Positions 43,307 through 54,545 of a stretch of DNA of 64,000 bases are shown here, piece by piece. The notes below the pieces were generated by a model. The model saw only the letters and a program-made list of their open reading frames with translations. It made no database searches and was not told the DNA's origin. Source of the stretch: Dipteris shenzhenensis (taxonomy: Eukaryota; Polypodiophyta; Polypodiopsida; Gleicheniales); assembly GCA_047967505.1 (NCBI GenBank), contig CM106539.1; one strand, given 5' to 3'. The position numbers were made by a program, and so were the translations under genes. The stretch's first letter is position 1. Every line of letters begins with the position of its first letter.

Positions 43307-43890
43307 TTACACCATAGCTTCTGTTGGTGGTTGGACCCATCTGCTCCCTTCTCTCACTCTAGCTTGCAACCAACGTGCGACTCCTCGACTCCCTATGGAT
43401 GCTTTCCAAGCACTATGCCTTCTATTCTTTGATACAATTTGAATTGCTTTTGCAAGTTCTGATGCCTTTGCCTTTTCAGACTTCAAAGTCCTTCCTAGTA
43501 AACATCTGAAAAACCAGTCGAACATCTCATGCAATGCATTGCTATGAGTGACACCACCACCATGCCTTGAGTTCTTGAAGTAGGCTGCCTTGGCTCTATA
43601 GTGCGACTTCCCCATGCCTTGTGTAATCCAAATGGACAAAGGACCCCAATTTTGTACAAACCATGGTCCATGTGCATAGAGAATATGCTACAACATGATG
43701 AGAATCAAATCAACACAAAAACTGTTTGTAAAGCAAGTGTTCAATATTAGGATGGTGCCAAGATTACCATGTAATGCGTAATGTGCGACTCCCCCCATGC
43801 TTTCACCATTAATTGCATAAACTCTTTCACAGCCATCCTAGAACTTTCATAATACATCTCATCTTCACCGAACTAGCTCATGCATTGTAT
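43307..43890 (-). pseudogene. Related transposase fragment of the second H3-type element
   Basis: Exon 43890-43770 reads EDEMYYESSRMAVKEFMQLM and ITHYM before a GTAATC donor. Exon 43695-43307 reads WITQGMGKSHYRAKAAYF, GGGVTHSNALHEMFDWFFR and a basic tail. This aligns with copy A (FGKSMKDAWTACNITHYM; WSTQGMEKSHYMARNAFF; GGIQKANSLKEVFQWFYR). At 43610-43612 the candidate catalytic Glu codon is GGG (Gly). The upstream two thirds are not recognisable. Confidence 0.72.
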
Positions 43891-44104
43891 GGAAAGGAGG
43901 GCTCTTTTGGTTGGCAGGATCTAAAGGATACAAGGATCCTTCTACCCAAAGGTTGAGATGCTTCTTTTCTTGCGAACGAAGACGTGGATTTTGGAAGCTC
44001 CCCTCAATCCTAGACTACGTGTGCTTGCATATTCAGCGTCCAACTCTAAGTGAACCTGGTACTTGTTGGAGATTTCCTCGAATGGTGCCATGACTAAAGG
44101 AGTG

Positions 44105-44515
44105 TAGAGAAGGAGAAGTTGTGGAGATGCAAGCTTGAAGGAGCAGCACGTAGGAAGAGGGAGAGCGAGGAGGAGGAGGATGGGGGAGGGAGGACCAGTA
44201 GTTGAAGAGGAGGAAAGGGGGGCAGACCAGCAGGTGTGGAGGGTGAGGAGGAGTAGGCATGGAGGAGGGAGGGAGGAGGGAGGAGGAGGAGGGAGGGGGG
44301 AGGAGGAGCAGCAATGGAGGAGGAGGGAGGGGGAGGGGAGGAGGAGCAGCATGGAGGAGGGAGGGAAGGGGAGGGCAGGAGGAGCAGGCGTGGAGGAGGG
44401 AGGCAGGGAGGGGGAGAAGGAGGGAGGGGGAGGAGGGAGTGAGGAGGGGGAGGGGGATGGGAGGAGAGGGGAGGGAGAGGAGGGAGGGAGGGAGGGGGAG
44501 GAGGAGGGTTGCTAT
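44105..44515. repeat. GGAGGA purine tract
   Basis: About 400 bp of almost pure purine on the plus strand (GGAGGAGGGAGG units with short breaks such as GAGCAGCAATGG). Long open frames on both strands are due to composition. Parts have mirror symmetry. Confidence 0.85.
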
Positions 44516-44689
44516 ATAGTGACACTTGGCAGACTTGTATAAGGTCGTTATATAGCGATGTTTTATAGAGAGTGTTTTTCCCCATACCGACCTTTAAAGA
44601 TAATTTTATCCAATGACAAAAAAAATTCTTTTTATACATGTTTGATCCTTTGAAAGAATAAAAGTACAAAAGCATTTACATCAAGTTTG

Positions 44690-45400
44690 AAGCTCATATA
44701 TTCATGTCCATGTTTGAGATGAAAAAAATCAATGAAGAGCATTTACATCAACGGCTTCATCCTGCTGAGCCAAGTCTAGTTCGCCAAACAAGTCTATATC
44801 CAACTCTATACGGAGTTGATCTCCTATATCATCATCGTACTCCACATCATCCTACTCTGGCATTGTACGTTCACCATAGGCTTGATCATCTTCTTTAATA
44901 AAGTCGGGTGATTCTTGATGATTGTCATCTTCTTCCTCAATATTGTGATCTCCATCTTCCTCTCATATGATGTCATTATGCACATCTTCCTCTTGGCTCA
45001 TATTGTGATCTTCATCTTCTTTGCTAGATCCATCTGGATCAATTGGATCCGGCATTGGTAGTGGCATCTCCATATCCACATCTCTATCTTCAAAAATTTG
45101 CTTACTTCGTAGTGCAACTTGGATCACGTACCACCATCTTGGATTAGAATGATCCGCATGAAAAACCACCTATATTGAAGATGGGTGCCAAATTCCATTC
45201 CATCAGTTATATGAAACTATGCTTGAGTACATGTACCAATTGATTTATTACATCATTAGTATGCACCTGCTCACAATGCTTGGGAAGAACAAAGACTGTC
45301 GTAAATAGTTCCGAACCATTTTACATCAAGAACAAAGACTGTGGTAACTTTAGAGGTAGGGGGAGCCAAAGAGGTCGTGGTGGATGCAGAGAGGCCAAAA
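44690..45400 (-). pseudogene. Reversed CACTA transposase C-terminal fragment
   Basis: On the minus strand, 45345-45300 reads FVLDVKWF, as in the DUF4216-like block of CACTA-1 and CACTA-2 (FVYVLDVKWFKDV). 45169-44963 reads NPRWWYVIQVALRSKQIF, then an acidic tail, matching their NNRWWHVIPIMPCSKVMY and D/E-rich end. It is more diverged than CACTA-1 and -2 are from each other, so it is a different CACTA family. No ends were seen. Confidence 0.68.
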
Positions 45401-45529
45401 TGCAAACCCAAGAGGTCTCTCCATAGAGTAGGATTACCCCGTAATAGTGTCGTGATGGGCATCTTGATCTCAGTGGACAGGAATGAGGCTAACCTTGCGA
45501 TGTCTCGAGGAGCAGTGAAAGATTCCACA

Positions 45530-48500
45530 TCTATTGTAAGCCACAAGAGGACATGTTGTCATCCTCCTTTAGTTGTTGCAAGGCGGGGTCTTCTTCAAAC
45601 ATCCGTTGCATTAGGGTGGATCCCTCTATTGAAGGGCATGACACACATTCTTCCTCTACCCTTTCAAGTATTTGCAAGCCTTTTGAGGCTCGAGCATTTA
45701 TCTCATAACTAGGATGAATTGTATCAGTACTCTTGCTTGCCTTGAGACTCTTCTGACATTCCTCTTGGCACTTGTGTACCAGTTTATGCACCTCGGGAAG
45801 ACCTTGTTTCCCCACCCATGGGCTGTTGTGGCTTGGCCATGGGTTGAAGCCATTATCGGTTCCTCATTTACCTCATATATGTGGTTGTTGCTATTACCAC
45901 TTGAGAGAGTATCATCTGAAGAAGGTGATGTTGGTAGGGAGGCTGTATCTTCATCCTACCCACCTTGGATGATGACCTTATTTTTTCCCTTCCCAATCTT
46001 CATTGCACCCTTGGTGCTTACTCATACTGGTTCAGTTGCATCTCTAGGCTGTGACGTACTACCTTTATCCCTTTTGGCTTGTTTGCGAAGCTCTTTATTA
46101 AGAGCTTTAACTTGTAACCTTGTGATTACATTCAAGGGTACTGATGACACTTGGCCTCTGTCAATGCTTAACAAGTTAAGGCTTGTGGACTTAGATGGAC
46201 TTCTCATTGAGCAATCCTTAAAAAGATGGTCCACACCACACCCAGTGCACAATGGTGATGGCAAATTAGAGGCTGGTGCACATGTGATTGGCTGCTTATG
46301 TTGCTCCTTATAGGGACATTCATTGGCTAGGCGTGGCCCTTGACACATATGGCATTGAATGGGTTGTGCCTTGGTCAAGTTGTTCCTATCTCCCATTTTT
46401 AGAGGAATCGGTGCCGTCTGATAGATCGGAATATGTTGGTCACCTTGTATAATGTACTGACTTATAATGTTGGACCAATTTGCATTGTCACCATTTTGGG
46501 AATAGTTGTGTCCACTAGAGGTAGGTTTCGGGTCTCTCCAATCACTAGGTAGCTCTTCCACCAATACTTGATTCAAGGAAGTAATTCATGTTGGTGGTGG
46601 TGGTGGTTGAGGTCCTAGCACTAGCGGGGGTAATGGAATATTTTGAGCCCTAAATGGCCTTTGATTGGCTGATGTGGCTCCTTGTATCACTAATTGTGCC
46701 TGATTGGGTGGATTGGGTAGTGTAGGCAATGGTAGACACGGCCTTTGTTGATACATGCATTGAGGAATTGCCGTAGGATAATGACATTGGGATGTGTCAT
46801 GATTTCCTGAATGAGCACAATGGGCATAGTAGAGTGTTGGCCTAGCTTTAAGATGAGGGCATTCCTGAGTTGGATGATTTGCAGTGCACACCCCACACCA
46901 TATGTTATCTCTTTGTGGGAAGAGATGGGGGTTGCTAGGAGCATCTTTTGGTGCTTCTATATTCCATTGTTGGCTCAACTTGTTTAATAGATTTGTGGCC
47001 AACTCTTCCATGTTGAGCACCTTGGGCATAATGCTTGCATCCCTAGTTGCTTCTGAGGTTGAAGCCTATGCTATTTGGGACATACCAAAGGAAGCAAAGG
47101 ATCTATCCTTTTGGGGCGTCTCCCTCATGTTATCCCCTAGGCATATTGCCATCTTACTTCATAGATCGAATGATGTGAGATTCATAGCACACAAATGATC
47201 ATGCAGCTTAGCATCTTGTAGCCCTATGAGGAAGCGTGGCAGAAGTTGCACATCACTCATCCTCTTGTGGGGTTCACATTGTGAGTTTAGATGTTTAATC
47301 CTAGTGATGTAGTCCCTTAAGGACTTAGTGTCCTTTTGCTTCACCTGATAAAGCTGGTTAAGCGAGCTCCACTTGGGACCACTGGGGGCAAACCCCACAA
47401 TGAAGGATTTGTGCAATGTGTCCCAATTTATTTTCTCTTTAGGGTTTAAGGCTCGAAACCATTGTCCAGCCTTGCCATCAAGACTCAAGCTAAAATCATT
47501 GACCTTGTCTAGATCCTCAATATCACCAAAGGTGTCACAGATTTGTTCAAACCTCTCAACATGGGAGACTCAGTCTCCCTCTCCTACAAATATGGTGATT
47601 AGCTTGGAGATTGTGATAGGCTTGCTCCTTGATGGGTTGGTATCCCATCCTGGAAACATTAGTGGTGGTGGCCCCCCTTTTTAGTGCTTGCACTACGATT
47701 CTCATGGCATCATTTGTAAGGACCATTTCTGATACAGTGGGAGGTTGAGGAATGGTCGGCCATGTCCCATACATTGGTGGTCCAGATGAAGGGTTCCACA
47801 TATTTGACGGCACAAGGTTGGGATGGGAGGATCCAAGCACATTAGGCATTGGCATTGTGACTTGGGTCTCAAGTTGGGCCTAACAGGTTGCTGGAGGTCC
47901 TCTAGGGAGTGGCATGTTCCATGCAGGCATAGGCCTATATGGAGCACTACTTTGGTAGGGAATATCTCCCATACTTTGCTACCAAGGAGGCATCATAGGG
48001 GATTTTGAGGTGGAGGGTCTTAACTGTTGACCTTCATGGTTACTCCTCTGACCCCTTTGTTGTAGATTTGGGGACCCTTGTGAGAATGTGGGTCCAACTC
48101 TCTCCCCATAAGATTGTCTATCATCAAAAAATTGGCACGACGGGGGTTGATTTCCATTAGGTATCGTGGAACTTGGCTCCTTGAGTATGGCTTCTGACAT
48201 CAGTGGTTGGGTTGGCATTTGAGCCTCTAGCATTGCCCTAGTCTGCCCAGCAAATGGGTTTAGCCACTCTACTAGGTCTATTAATCCAAACCTTCCCATG
48301 ATATTGGAAAAGATTTCCCTTAATGTAGTTGCTACTGTAGATGGGGTAGGAGAGTGGAGATCAATGGGGATGAAGTCTAGAGCTACTGATGCTCTAACAT
48401 TAGGGGGTTCACCCATGTCTCTGTCGTGACTCATGGACTCTTCTGAGCTGCATAATTCAGCTAGTGGTGGTTCTTGCAATGAGTGAGAACCGACTTTTGA

Positions 48501-48610
48501 GCTTACTGACCTTGAGGATGCCAAGGTAGGTATGGAGGTCAACAAGATGGTATTTGAGGCACTGTCTAATGGCTGATCTTGTAGGACTCCTCCTGATCTC
48601 AAGATCATAT
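45530..48610 (-). pseudogene. Ty3/gypsy gag region (minus strand)
   Basis: Minus-strand frames from 48608 to about 45531 give, in order: an N-terminal segment (MILRSGGVLQDQPL); a Pro-rich linker; a Retrotrans_gag-like block (LDGKAGQWFRALNPKEKINW, FIVGFAPSGPKWSSL, 47488-47159); a CCHC-like block (CGVCTANHPTQECP, about 46910); further Cys/His pairs (CHMCQGPRLANECP, CTGCGVDHLFKDC, 46360-46200); and a basic stretch. Several frame changes and stops separate the pieces. No protease, reverse transcriptase or integrase is visible; the element is cut near 45530 by other repeats. A primer-binding site lies upstream near 49890, consistent with this strand. Confidence 0.75.
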
Positions 48611-48789
48611 GTTCAGTGGCATGGTTGAGGCCTCAATTCTAGGTTGAGTCTGCCTCGACATGGGGTCAAGGGGCGGTAGGAGTGGGGCTATGCAAAATGG
48701 GGTTTATTTCAATGCAATTTGTATGCAAATTTCATCATTTCTTGATTCTTAGGGTCCTAATTTTTAGGTGCTTTTTCTTGATTTTTGGG

Positions 48790-49370
48790 TTCCCAGAGTT
48801 ATGGCACCGGCCAACAGGGTAGCAGGTTGGCGGGATATAGCTATGGCCACGATCGGTGGGATTGGGCTATGGCCACGACCCGCAGGATAGGGCTATGGCA
48901 TCGGGTCAACGCAAGTTTGACCAATGGGATACAATTATGGTGTTGATCAGTGGGATACGGTTATTGCACCAATCGATGAGTTAAGTGGACAACACCAGAC
49001 AATGCGATTGAACAACGACGGGCTGTGTGATAATGCGATGGCAACGGGGAACGATTATGACCACGGACGGAGGGCTGGGTTCACCGCACCGGTGGTGGGG
49101 TAGTAGAATAGCAACGGCCGATGGGAAACCACTATAGCACCGATCAACATCTTGTCAAGTCGGTGCATAAGTAACTGTGACACACATTAACTCTTGGTGG
49201 TGGGGATGCACAATGGCACCGGGTCAATGCAAGTTTGACCAATGGGATACAGTTTGGCACTGGATCAATTGCAACTTTGACCAGTGGGATATGGTTTGGC
49301 ACCGATCGGCGGAATACAGTTTGGCACCGGTTGGCGTGATAGCACTATCGCGTCGACCTGTAGGGATAGG
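48790..49370. repeat. Degenerate tandem repeats in the gypsy leader
   Basis: Loose units built from GGCACCGG.TCAA, GCAAGTTTGACCA and GTGGGATA.GGTT recur about every 40 bp. They lie between the gag start and the primer-binding site, so they are part of the untranslated leader of the gypsy element. No coding role is supported. Confidence 0.65.
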
Positions 49371-49874
49371 AACACACAATTTTGTCGACTGGTTTTTAAT
49401 GATTTGTGAAGATTTGGATGTTTATGTTCATGTTCTTTTGTGATGGGGGGATGATAAACTACCTAATCTACCTACTCAATGAAAAAACTTGAAAACAAAA
49501 CACTTTTTGAAAGCAAAAATGCAAAATTTCAGAAAGGGTGAGTTCTAAGACACAAAACTACTTCAAAACTTGGCAAGAATCCTTATTTTTGTTGTTTTTT
49601 GAGGTGTTTAGACCTCACATACACCTTAGCAATCTTTCAAACTATCTTCCTACCAACTCAAAACACTAAAAGCATGAAAAACAAGCTTCAAATGCTCCAA
49701 AATGACTTTCCAACAAAAAAAAATAGTTTTCCTACTTTTCCGTCCACACTCTCACTTCCTCTCTCTATTTTCTCCTACAACTCCACTAACAAGCTCCAAG
49801 TTAAGCTTGAATAATTGTGCAATCGGTAGATATCAAAGGAATACAAGTGCAAATGCAAAAGCATACCTTCATTC

Positions 49875-49893
49875 CCCGACAGCGGCGCAAAAA
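49875..49893 (-). promoter_or_regulatory. Gypsy primer-binding site (tRNA-Asp type)
   Basis: The minus strand reads TTGCGCCGCTGTCGGGGA, a slightly changed form of TGGCGCCGTTGCCGGGGA, the Asp-tRNA complementary site common in plant Tat/Athila gypsy elements. It lies directly inside a CA-ending LTR edge at 49897. Confidence 0.72.
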
Positions 49894-49896
49894 ATG

Positions 49897-51130
49897 TAGT
49901 GTGGTCTCAGCGGTGACTCACGTGTCGTGGGGTAGTTGAAGATATGCCGACGGAGATTCCACTCCCGGCTACTCCTTGTGGGAGCAATGCATAGCACAAG
50001 CCATCCGCAAGTTTCAATCAAGCGGTCTCCGGATTGTTGCAATGTGGTTTCACGTGTGAGAAAGAGGGAATGGGAAGAGGGGAGGGGAGAAGGAGAAGGG
50101 AGGAGAAGGGAGTAGGAGGAAGGGAAGGAGCAGAAGGGAGTGAAGGAGGATAGAGTGGCAACCACAAAGGCACTACAATGGAAACAGGAGAACACCCAAA
50201 ACACTCTCTTGGAAGAGAAGAGGGAGCTTGTACTCAAACTTGTGCAAACAACAATGAAGACCAAAGTCAACCAATTGGCCTTTTATACAAGCCATCTTTT
50301 GAAGGGAGGGCCAACCCTAATCTCTTTATACCACTCTCCCTTCTTAGTTTTTTAACATCCTCTTGGGCGCATCTAACTCCAAGACACAATCTTGGCTCTA
50401 TGAACTTGCCATTGTCCACCATCAAATCACATCACTTAACCCTAGCGGTGGCGTATTGTTAACCATTATGTTAACACCATTAGTGCTAGCTAACACTCAT
50501 AAGTGCTACTTAATACTCACTATATATCCATTAGTGCAAGCTAGCGCTCATAGTGGATTCACAATTGCTACTTAATACTTACAATAGAATCGAAATTGCT
50601 ACTTGGCACTCACAATAGAATTGAAAGTGCTACTTAGCACTAGTAAAATTAGGACTAAAAGTGCTACTTGGATGTTTCTCCTCCATACTATAGATAGTGG
50701 AACTACATTTGAGGCAATATATGTGGCTCATCAACTAGATGAAGTGGTGCTTGATGAAACTATTTCTACCAATCCTCTTTCAATAGATATCCTTCTTGTA
50801 GGGGACACACGTGATCCTTTTACTTGATCTCCCAAGATTTCCACAAAGTGCAATTGCGACCCTCTCTAGGTATGCCCTCTATTCAACCACCCAAAACTAC
50901 CCAATCAAAATCCTTATGGAGTGGGAAAGGTGGATCTACATGTATCCTAGTGGGTCGATGATGCCCTCCTCTCAAATCTATAAGTTATTAAATCTCTATA
51001 GAATCTAAGCTTCACAAGGATATCATGAGGTCCCAATCAAGGATTACATTCATGTTTTCATGTTTGCATTAATGGGATGATTAGCATTTCTCAATTACTC
51101 TTCCAAGTAGCGTGAAAACAACATGATCAT
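49897..51130 (-). repeat. Probable gypsy 5' LTR (outer end uncertain)
   Basis: The inner edge is placed at 49897, next to the primer-binding site (minus strand ends ...CACTACA). The outer end is not identified; about 51130 is the latest plausible limit before an unrelated inverted repeat at 51171. The region holds an A/G-rich tract (50060-50160) and short repeats of GTGCTACTTAGCACT type (50480-50660). No partner LTR is in view. Confidence 0.45.
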
Positions 51131-51170
51131 GTAGTTTACTAGAAACAATCACTGGAAAATCAGATAAAAG

Positions 51171-51357
51171 TACCACCGGTACACAAGACACTACCCACGG
51201 TAGTACTGCCATTACCGGTGGTAATATTAATTATCCCGGTGGTGTAAATATCGGCGGTAATATACACCGCTGAGATAATTAATATTATCGTCAGTAATGA
51301 ATATTACCGCTGGTGATGTGAGTACTACCGTCGACAGTGTCTTGTGTATCGACGATG
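51171..51357. repeat. Imperfect inverted repeat (foldback)
   Basis: The left arm TACCACCGGTACACAAGACA pairs with the reverse complement of the right arm ending TGTCTTGTGTATCGACGATG. The interior (CACGGTAGTACTGCC, TAATATTAATTATC) pairs with AGTACTACCGTCGAC and GATAATTAATATTA. Arms of about 85 bp could form a long hairpin. It may be a small foldback element. No target duplication was found. Confidence 0.7.
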
Positions 51358-51574
51358 ATATGGGTTGCAAATTCCCAGTTTCCCACGAGGCCCGAGGCTA
51401 TACATTGGTGGAAATGGTGATAGAGGCTCATTATTCGATCTGCCGGTTGTGGTTCATATCCCGATAAACCCTTTAGTAAGTTGGGAAAGAAAGTGAACCA
51501 TGATTTGGTTCTAAATAGTTTTGTAAGGTTAAGTGGGTTAAAGTGAGCCAACATACGGGGAGAGGATTTATGCG

Positions 51575-53809
51575 GTGCCACAATCCTCTCAAAGAGTTGT
51601 TCCACGTAAACAGGGGAAAAAATGTAAGTCACATGGTCTAGACTGGGACTTTGTTATTAATGTTCATGACTGCATTGAGTGGAAATGCAAGTATTGTGGA
51701 ATACCAAAATCTGGGGGAGCACCTCGCATAAGGGGCCACTTGCTTGGTGACTCAAGAAAGAGCGTTCAGCATTGTGTGACCCCAAGAGCTGCTGTAGCAG
51801 CTTGCACCTTGACAGAGAAGTTGCAAGCTTCTGGAAAAATACAAAGAAGATCAATTTGGGAAAGTTAAGGTATAAGTGGAGTAGAATCTATAAGCATACA
51901 CGGTGATGGAAGTACAAGTGTTGCAGGATCCCATGCCAGAACTCCTTGTGTGGACACTAGCATGCAAGATAGATTGCCACCTATGGCTTGTGAATCTAGA
52001 TCGGAAATTGCTACTCCTAACTTGAGGCAACCCATGATAGTTGAGAGCATCCGGGTTCAAGATTTGGAGAATGCACAGTATGTACTTGGTAGATCAATCT
52101 TGCAAGGTTAGGATATCCACGGAGTATGGTCGATAACCATGATATGAGAGCTGCATGGAATTGCATTGCTAACTATGAGCCGAGATTTAAGCTACCTTCT
52201 TACCACACATTGTGCATGTCATTATTAGATAAGGCATATGTAGAAGACAAAGAGCACATAAATCGTAGCATTTTCGAGCAACTGCATAACATTGGATGCA
52301 CAATTGTCTCAGACACGTGGACAAGCATAAAACACCATGATTTACTGAATTTGATGGATATATCACCACATGGGAAGACCTTCCACACATCAATTGATGC
52401 CTCACATGTAAAGAATTCAGGGACATATATGGCTGGTGTATTATCCAAGGTTATAAGAGAGTTAGGCCCTAAAAAGGTTGTTTAGGTTGTCACAGATAAT
52501 GCCAAGAGTATGCCAATTTATATGCATCTACATGTTATATGCATACTTTAAATCTTGCATTGAAAGATTGGTATAAACAAGTGCCATGGTCCAAAGAGAT
52601 TGTTTGTGAGGCTCGAGACATCGTCAAGTTGGCACGATCGAAGCAACGTCTCCAAGAGGTCTCCAAGCAATCTTTATGTCTCGTGATGGTTCTACCATGT
52701 TGCAATTGCCAGCAACCACGAGATTTGCTACGTAATTCTACACTTTGCAATCTCTGGTGAAAATAGGAGTTTTCTTATAGAGACATTTCATTGTGATGCA
52801 TTTGAACGATGGATGTCAGAGTTGACCGAAAGGGCAACAAAGGAGAAAATGCATGACCTGAAAGAAACATTGGAATCCCCTGCATTATGGAAATGGTTTG
52901 AGGATGCCGCTAATGCTATGAAACCTTTTTTATATTTGCTTAGGGCTTGGACTCAAAGTCTCCAACAATCAAAAAAGCATGGATGCACTTTTGGAGTATT
53001 GAGCAAGCTCTTATTGCAAGGCATCCCCCTGCTTGACCGGGCCAAGAGAATGAGAGAAGACCATTTAATGCTACAAAATGCAAGGAATTGTGGAAATTGT
53101 TTAGGCTGCAGTGGGAGCAAGCTCATAATTCATTGCATAGTGTTGGGTACCTTTTAGACCCAGAGTGATGGAATATGAAGCCCTAAGAGATCCCAATTAT
53201 TATGCATGACTCTCATAAGGTGGTGCAACAATATTATCCCCACAACCATGAGTTTGGAAAGTGTTGTAACGAGTTAGCCAAGTATCGATGCAAGGAGGGG
53301 TTGTTTGCATCAAGCGATGTTGAAGCATTGGCAAAAACTACATCTATTTGGAAATGGTGGATGATGAATGGTGGCACATGTGAGCTTCTACGCCCAATTG
53401 CAATGAGGATTCTTTCTCAAACATGCTCAAAATTGGGCTCAAAAAGAAAGTGGAGTCATTACAAGTACATTCATAGTACTTTAGAAATAGATTCCTACAG
53501 GATCGAGCTGAGAAGTTAGTGTACATCTATGCCAATTATTAAACCCTAGAAACATTAGGAGATGTGGGATATGAGGAGAAAGTTCCAAAATGGACCTATG
53601 ATATCTTGCCAGATGCTATACAACCTAAAGCAGTCCCATCATTGCAGATTCTAGAACCCCAAGAAGAGGATGATGATGGTGCAACATCCGAGGAGGATAG
53701 CGATGAGGAGGATGAATCTGATGAAGATGAAGGAAATAATATTCGCCTTCCACATGGGTATGAAGATGAGGAAATTGATGACGAACATGATGAGGATAGT
53801 GACTCGTGA
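51575..53809 (+). pseudogene. hAT transposase (BED finger, DUF659, dimerisation region), decayed
   Basis: Pieces on the plus strand in several frames give the usual plant hAT order. A BED-type zinc finger starts WDFVINVHDCIEWKCKYC and ends HLLGDSRKSVQHC (51640-51780). A DUF659-like block has NYEPRFKLPSYHTLCMSLLD and GCTIVSDTWTSIKHHDLLNL (52150-52350), then VTDNAKSM after a TAG at 52483-52485. A middle part with MHTLNLALKDWYKQVPW follows (52539), then WKWFEDAANAMKPFL (52890). The C-terminal dimerisation region has WKWWMMNGGTCELLRPIAMR and KWSHYKYIHS (53350-53480). A D/E-rich end runs to 53809. Multiple stops and frame changes show it is inactive. It could not have moved the MITEs in its present state. 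The element's terminal repeats were not identified. Confidence 0.82.
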
Positions 53810-54169
53810 ATTGTGGCAATGATGGCAATAGGGTTTTGAATTTCTCATTGTATTCTAAATGTGTTCTTGTTTTTTGATTGCAGGTTGTGGTTTAGGGTTG
53901 GATAAGAATTGTCTTGTTGTGCATTGTAAATATCTTGTGTTTAGGGTTTGAGCTTTATTTCTTCGGTGTTGCCATCGCATAGGCTTCTGGGTGGTAATGC
54001 CAATTGTTGTGCTCTTGAACAAGTTCAATGGATCAGGAGCATGGCAACTGACATACCACTCTATCTCATATGCAATAGAATCCTATGTGACAACGTGCCA
54101 AATCATGTGCAAAGTTTAATTTCTTGTCTTTGGTAACATTTTTTATTTAATGACTTTGGAGATAAGTTT

Positions 54170-54205
<36 letters not shown>

Positions 54206-54279
54206 TTGTGATGAAAGTGAATATAATTATATTTCAATGGCAAATAGAAAATTCTTTTAAAGTTTACTTTATATAGCTA
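53810..54279. other. Spacer with GA microsatellite
   Basis: No gene is recognised. A (GA)n run of about 28 bp lies at 54174-54202. The left part may be the 3' end of the hAT element. Confidence 0.6.
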
Positions 54280-54533
54280 TGTTGAGAGTTCACGCTCAAC
54301 ATCATGTGATCACGTGTGCATAGCGCCATCATGTGATCATATGTGCATAACACTAACCCAATAGAGTGCTATAAAGGAAAGGGTTATATCCCCTAACCCT
54401 AACCCTAAATGGGTTTGTATATATTCTATTTTTTCAACTAAATCTAGTGTACAGTTAATTTGTGGTGTGCTCTCTAGCTGTGCCCTCTCTCCTCATCTCC
54501 ACTCTTCTCCTCTCCCCTCTTCATATTTTGTCA
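54280..54533 (+). repeat. Ty1/copia 5' LTR
   Basis: 254 bp beginning TGTTGAGAGTTCACGCTCAA and ending TTTGTCA directly before a Met-tRNA primer-binding site. It contains TGTATATATT as a possible TATA box and a CCCTAACCCTAACCCTAAA run at 54391-54409. The five bases before it are agcta; the other end of the element is lost, so the duplication cannot be checked. Confidence 0.72.
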
Positions 54534-54545
54534 TGGTATTAGAGC
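54534..54545 (+). promoter_or_regulatory. Copia primer-binding site (initiator Met-tRNA)
   Basis: TGGTATTAGAGC, one base from the TGGTATCAGAGC typical of plant copia elements, immediately follows the LTR. Confidence 0.85.

Noticed and set aside
44033-44675. Proline/serine-rich and glycine/glutamate-rich proteins around 44.1-44.6 kb
   Set aside because: Both are frames of the GGAGGA tract on opposite strands.
54391-54409. Interstitial telomere array
   Set aside because: Only about three units, placed within a copia LTR. It reads as a promoter motif rather than a telomere remnant.
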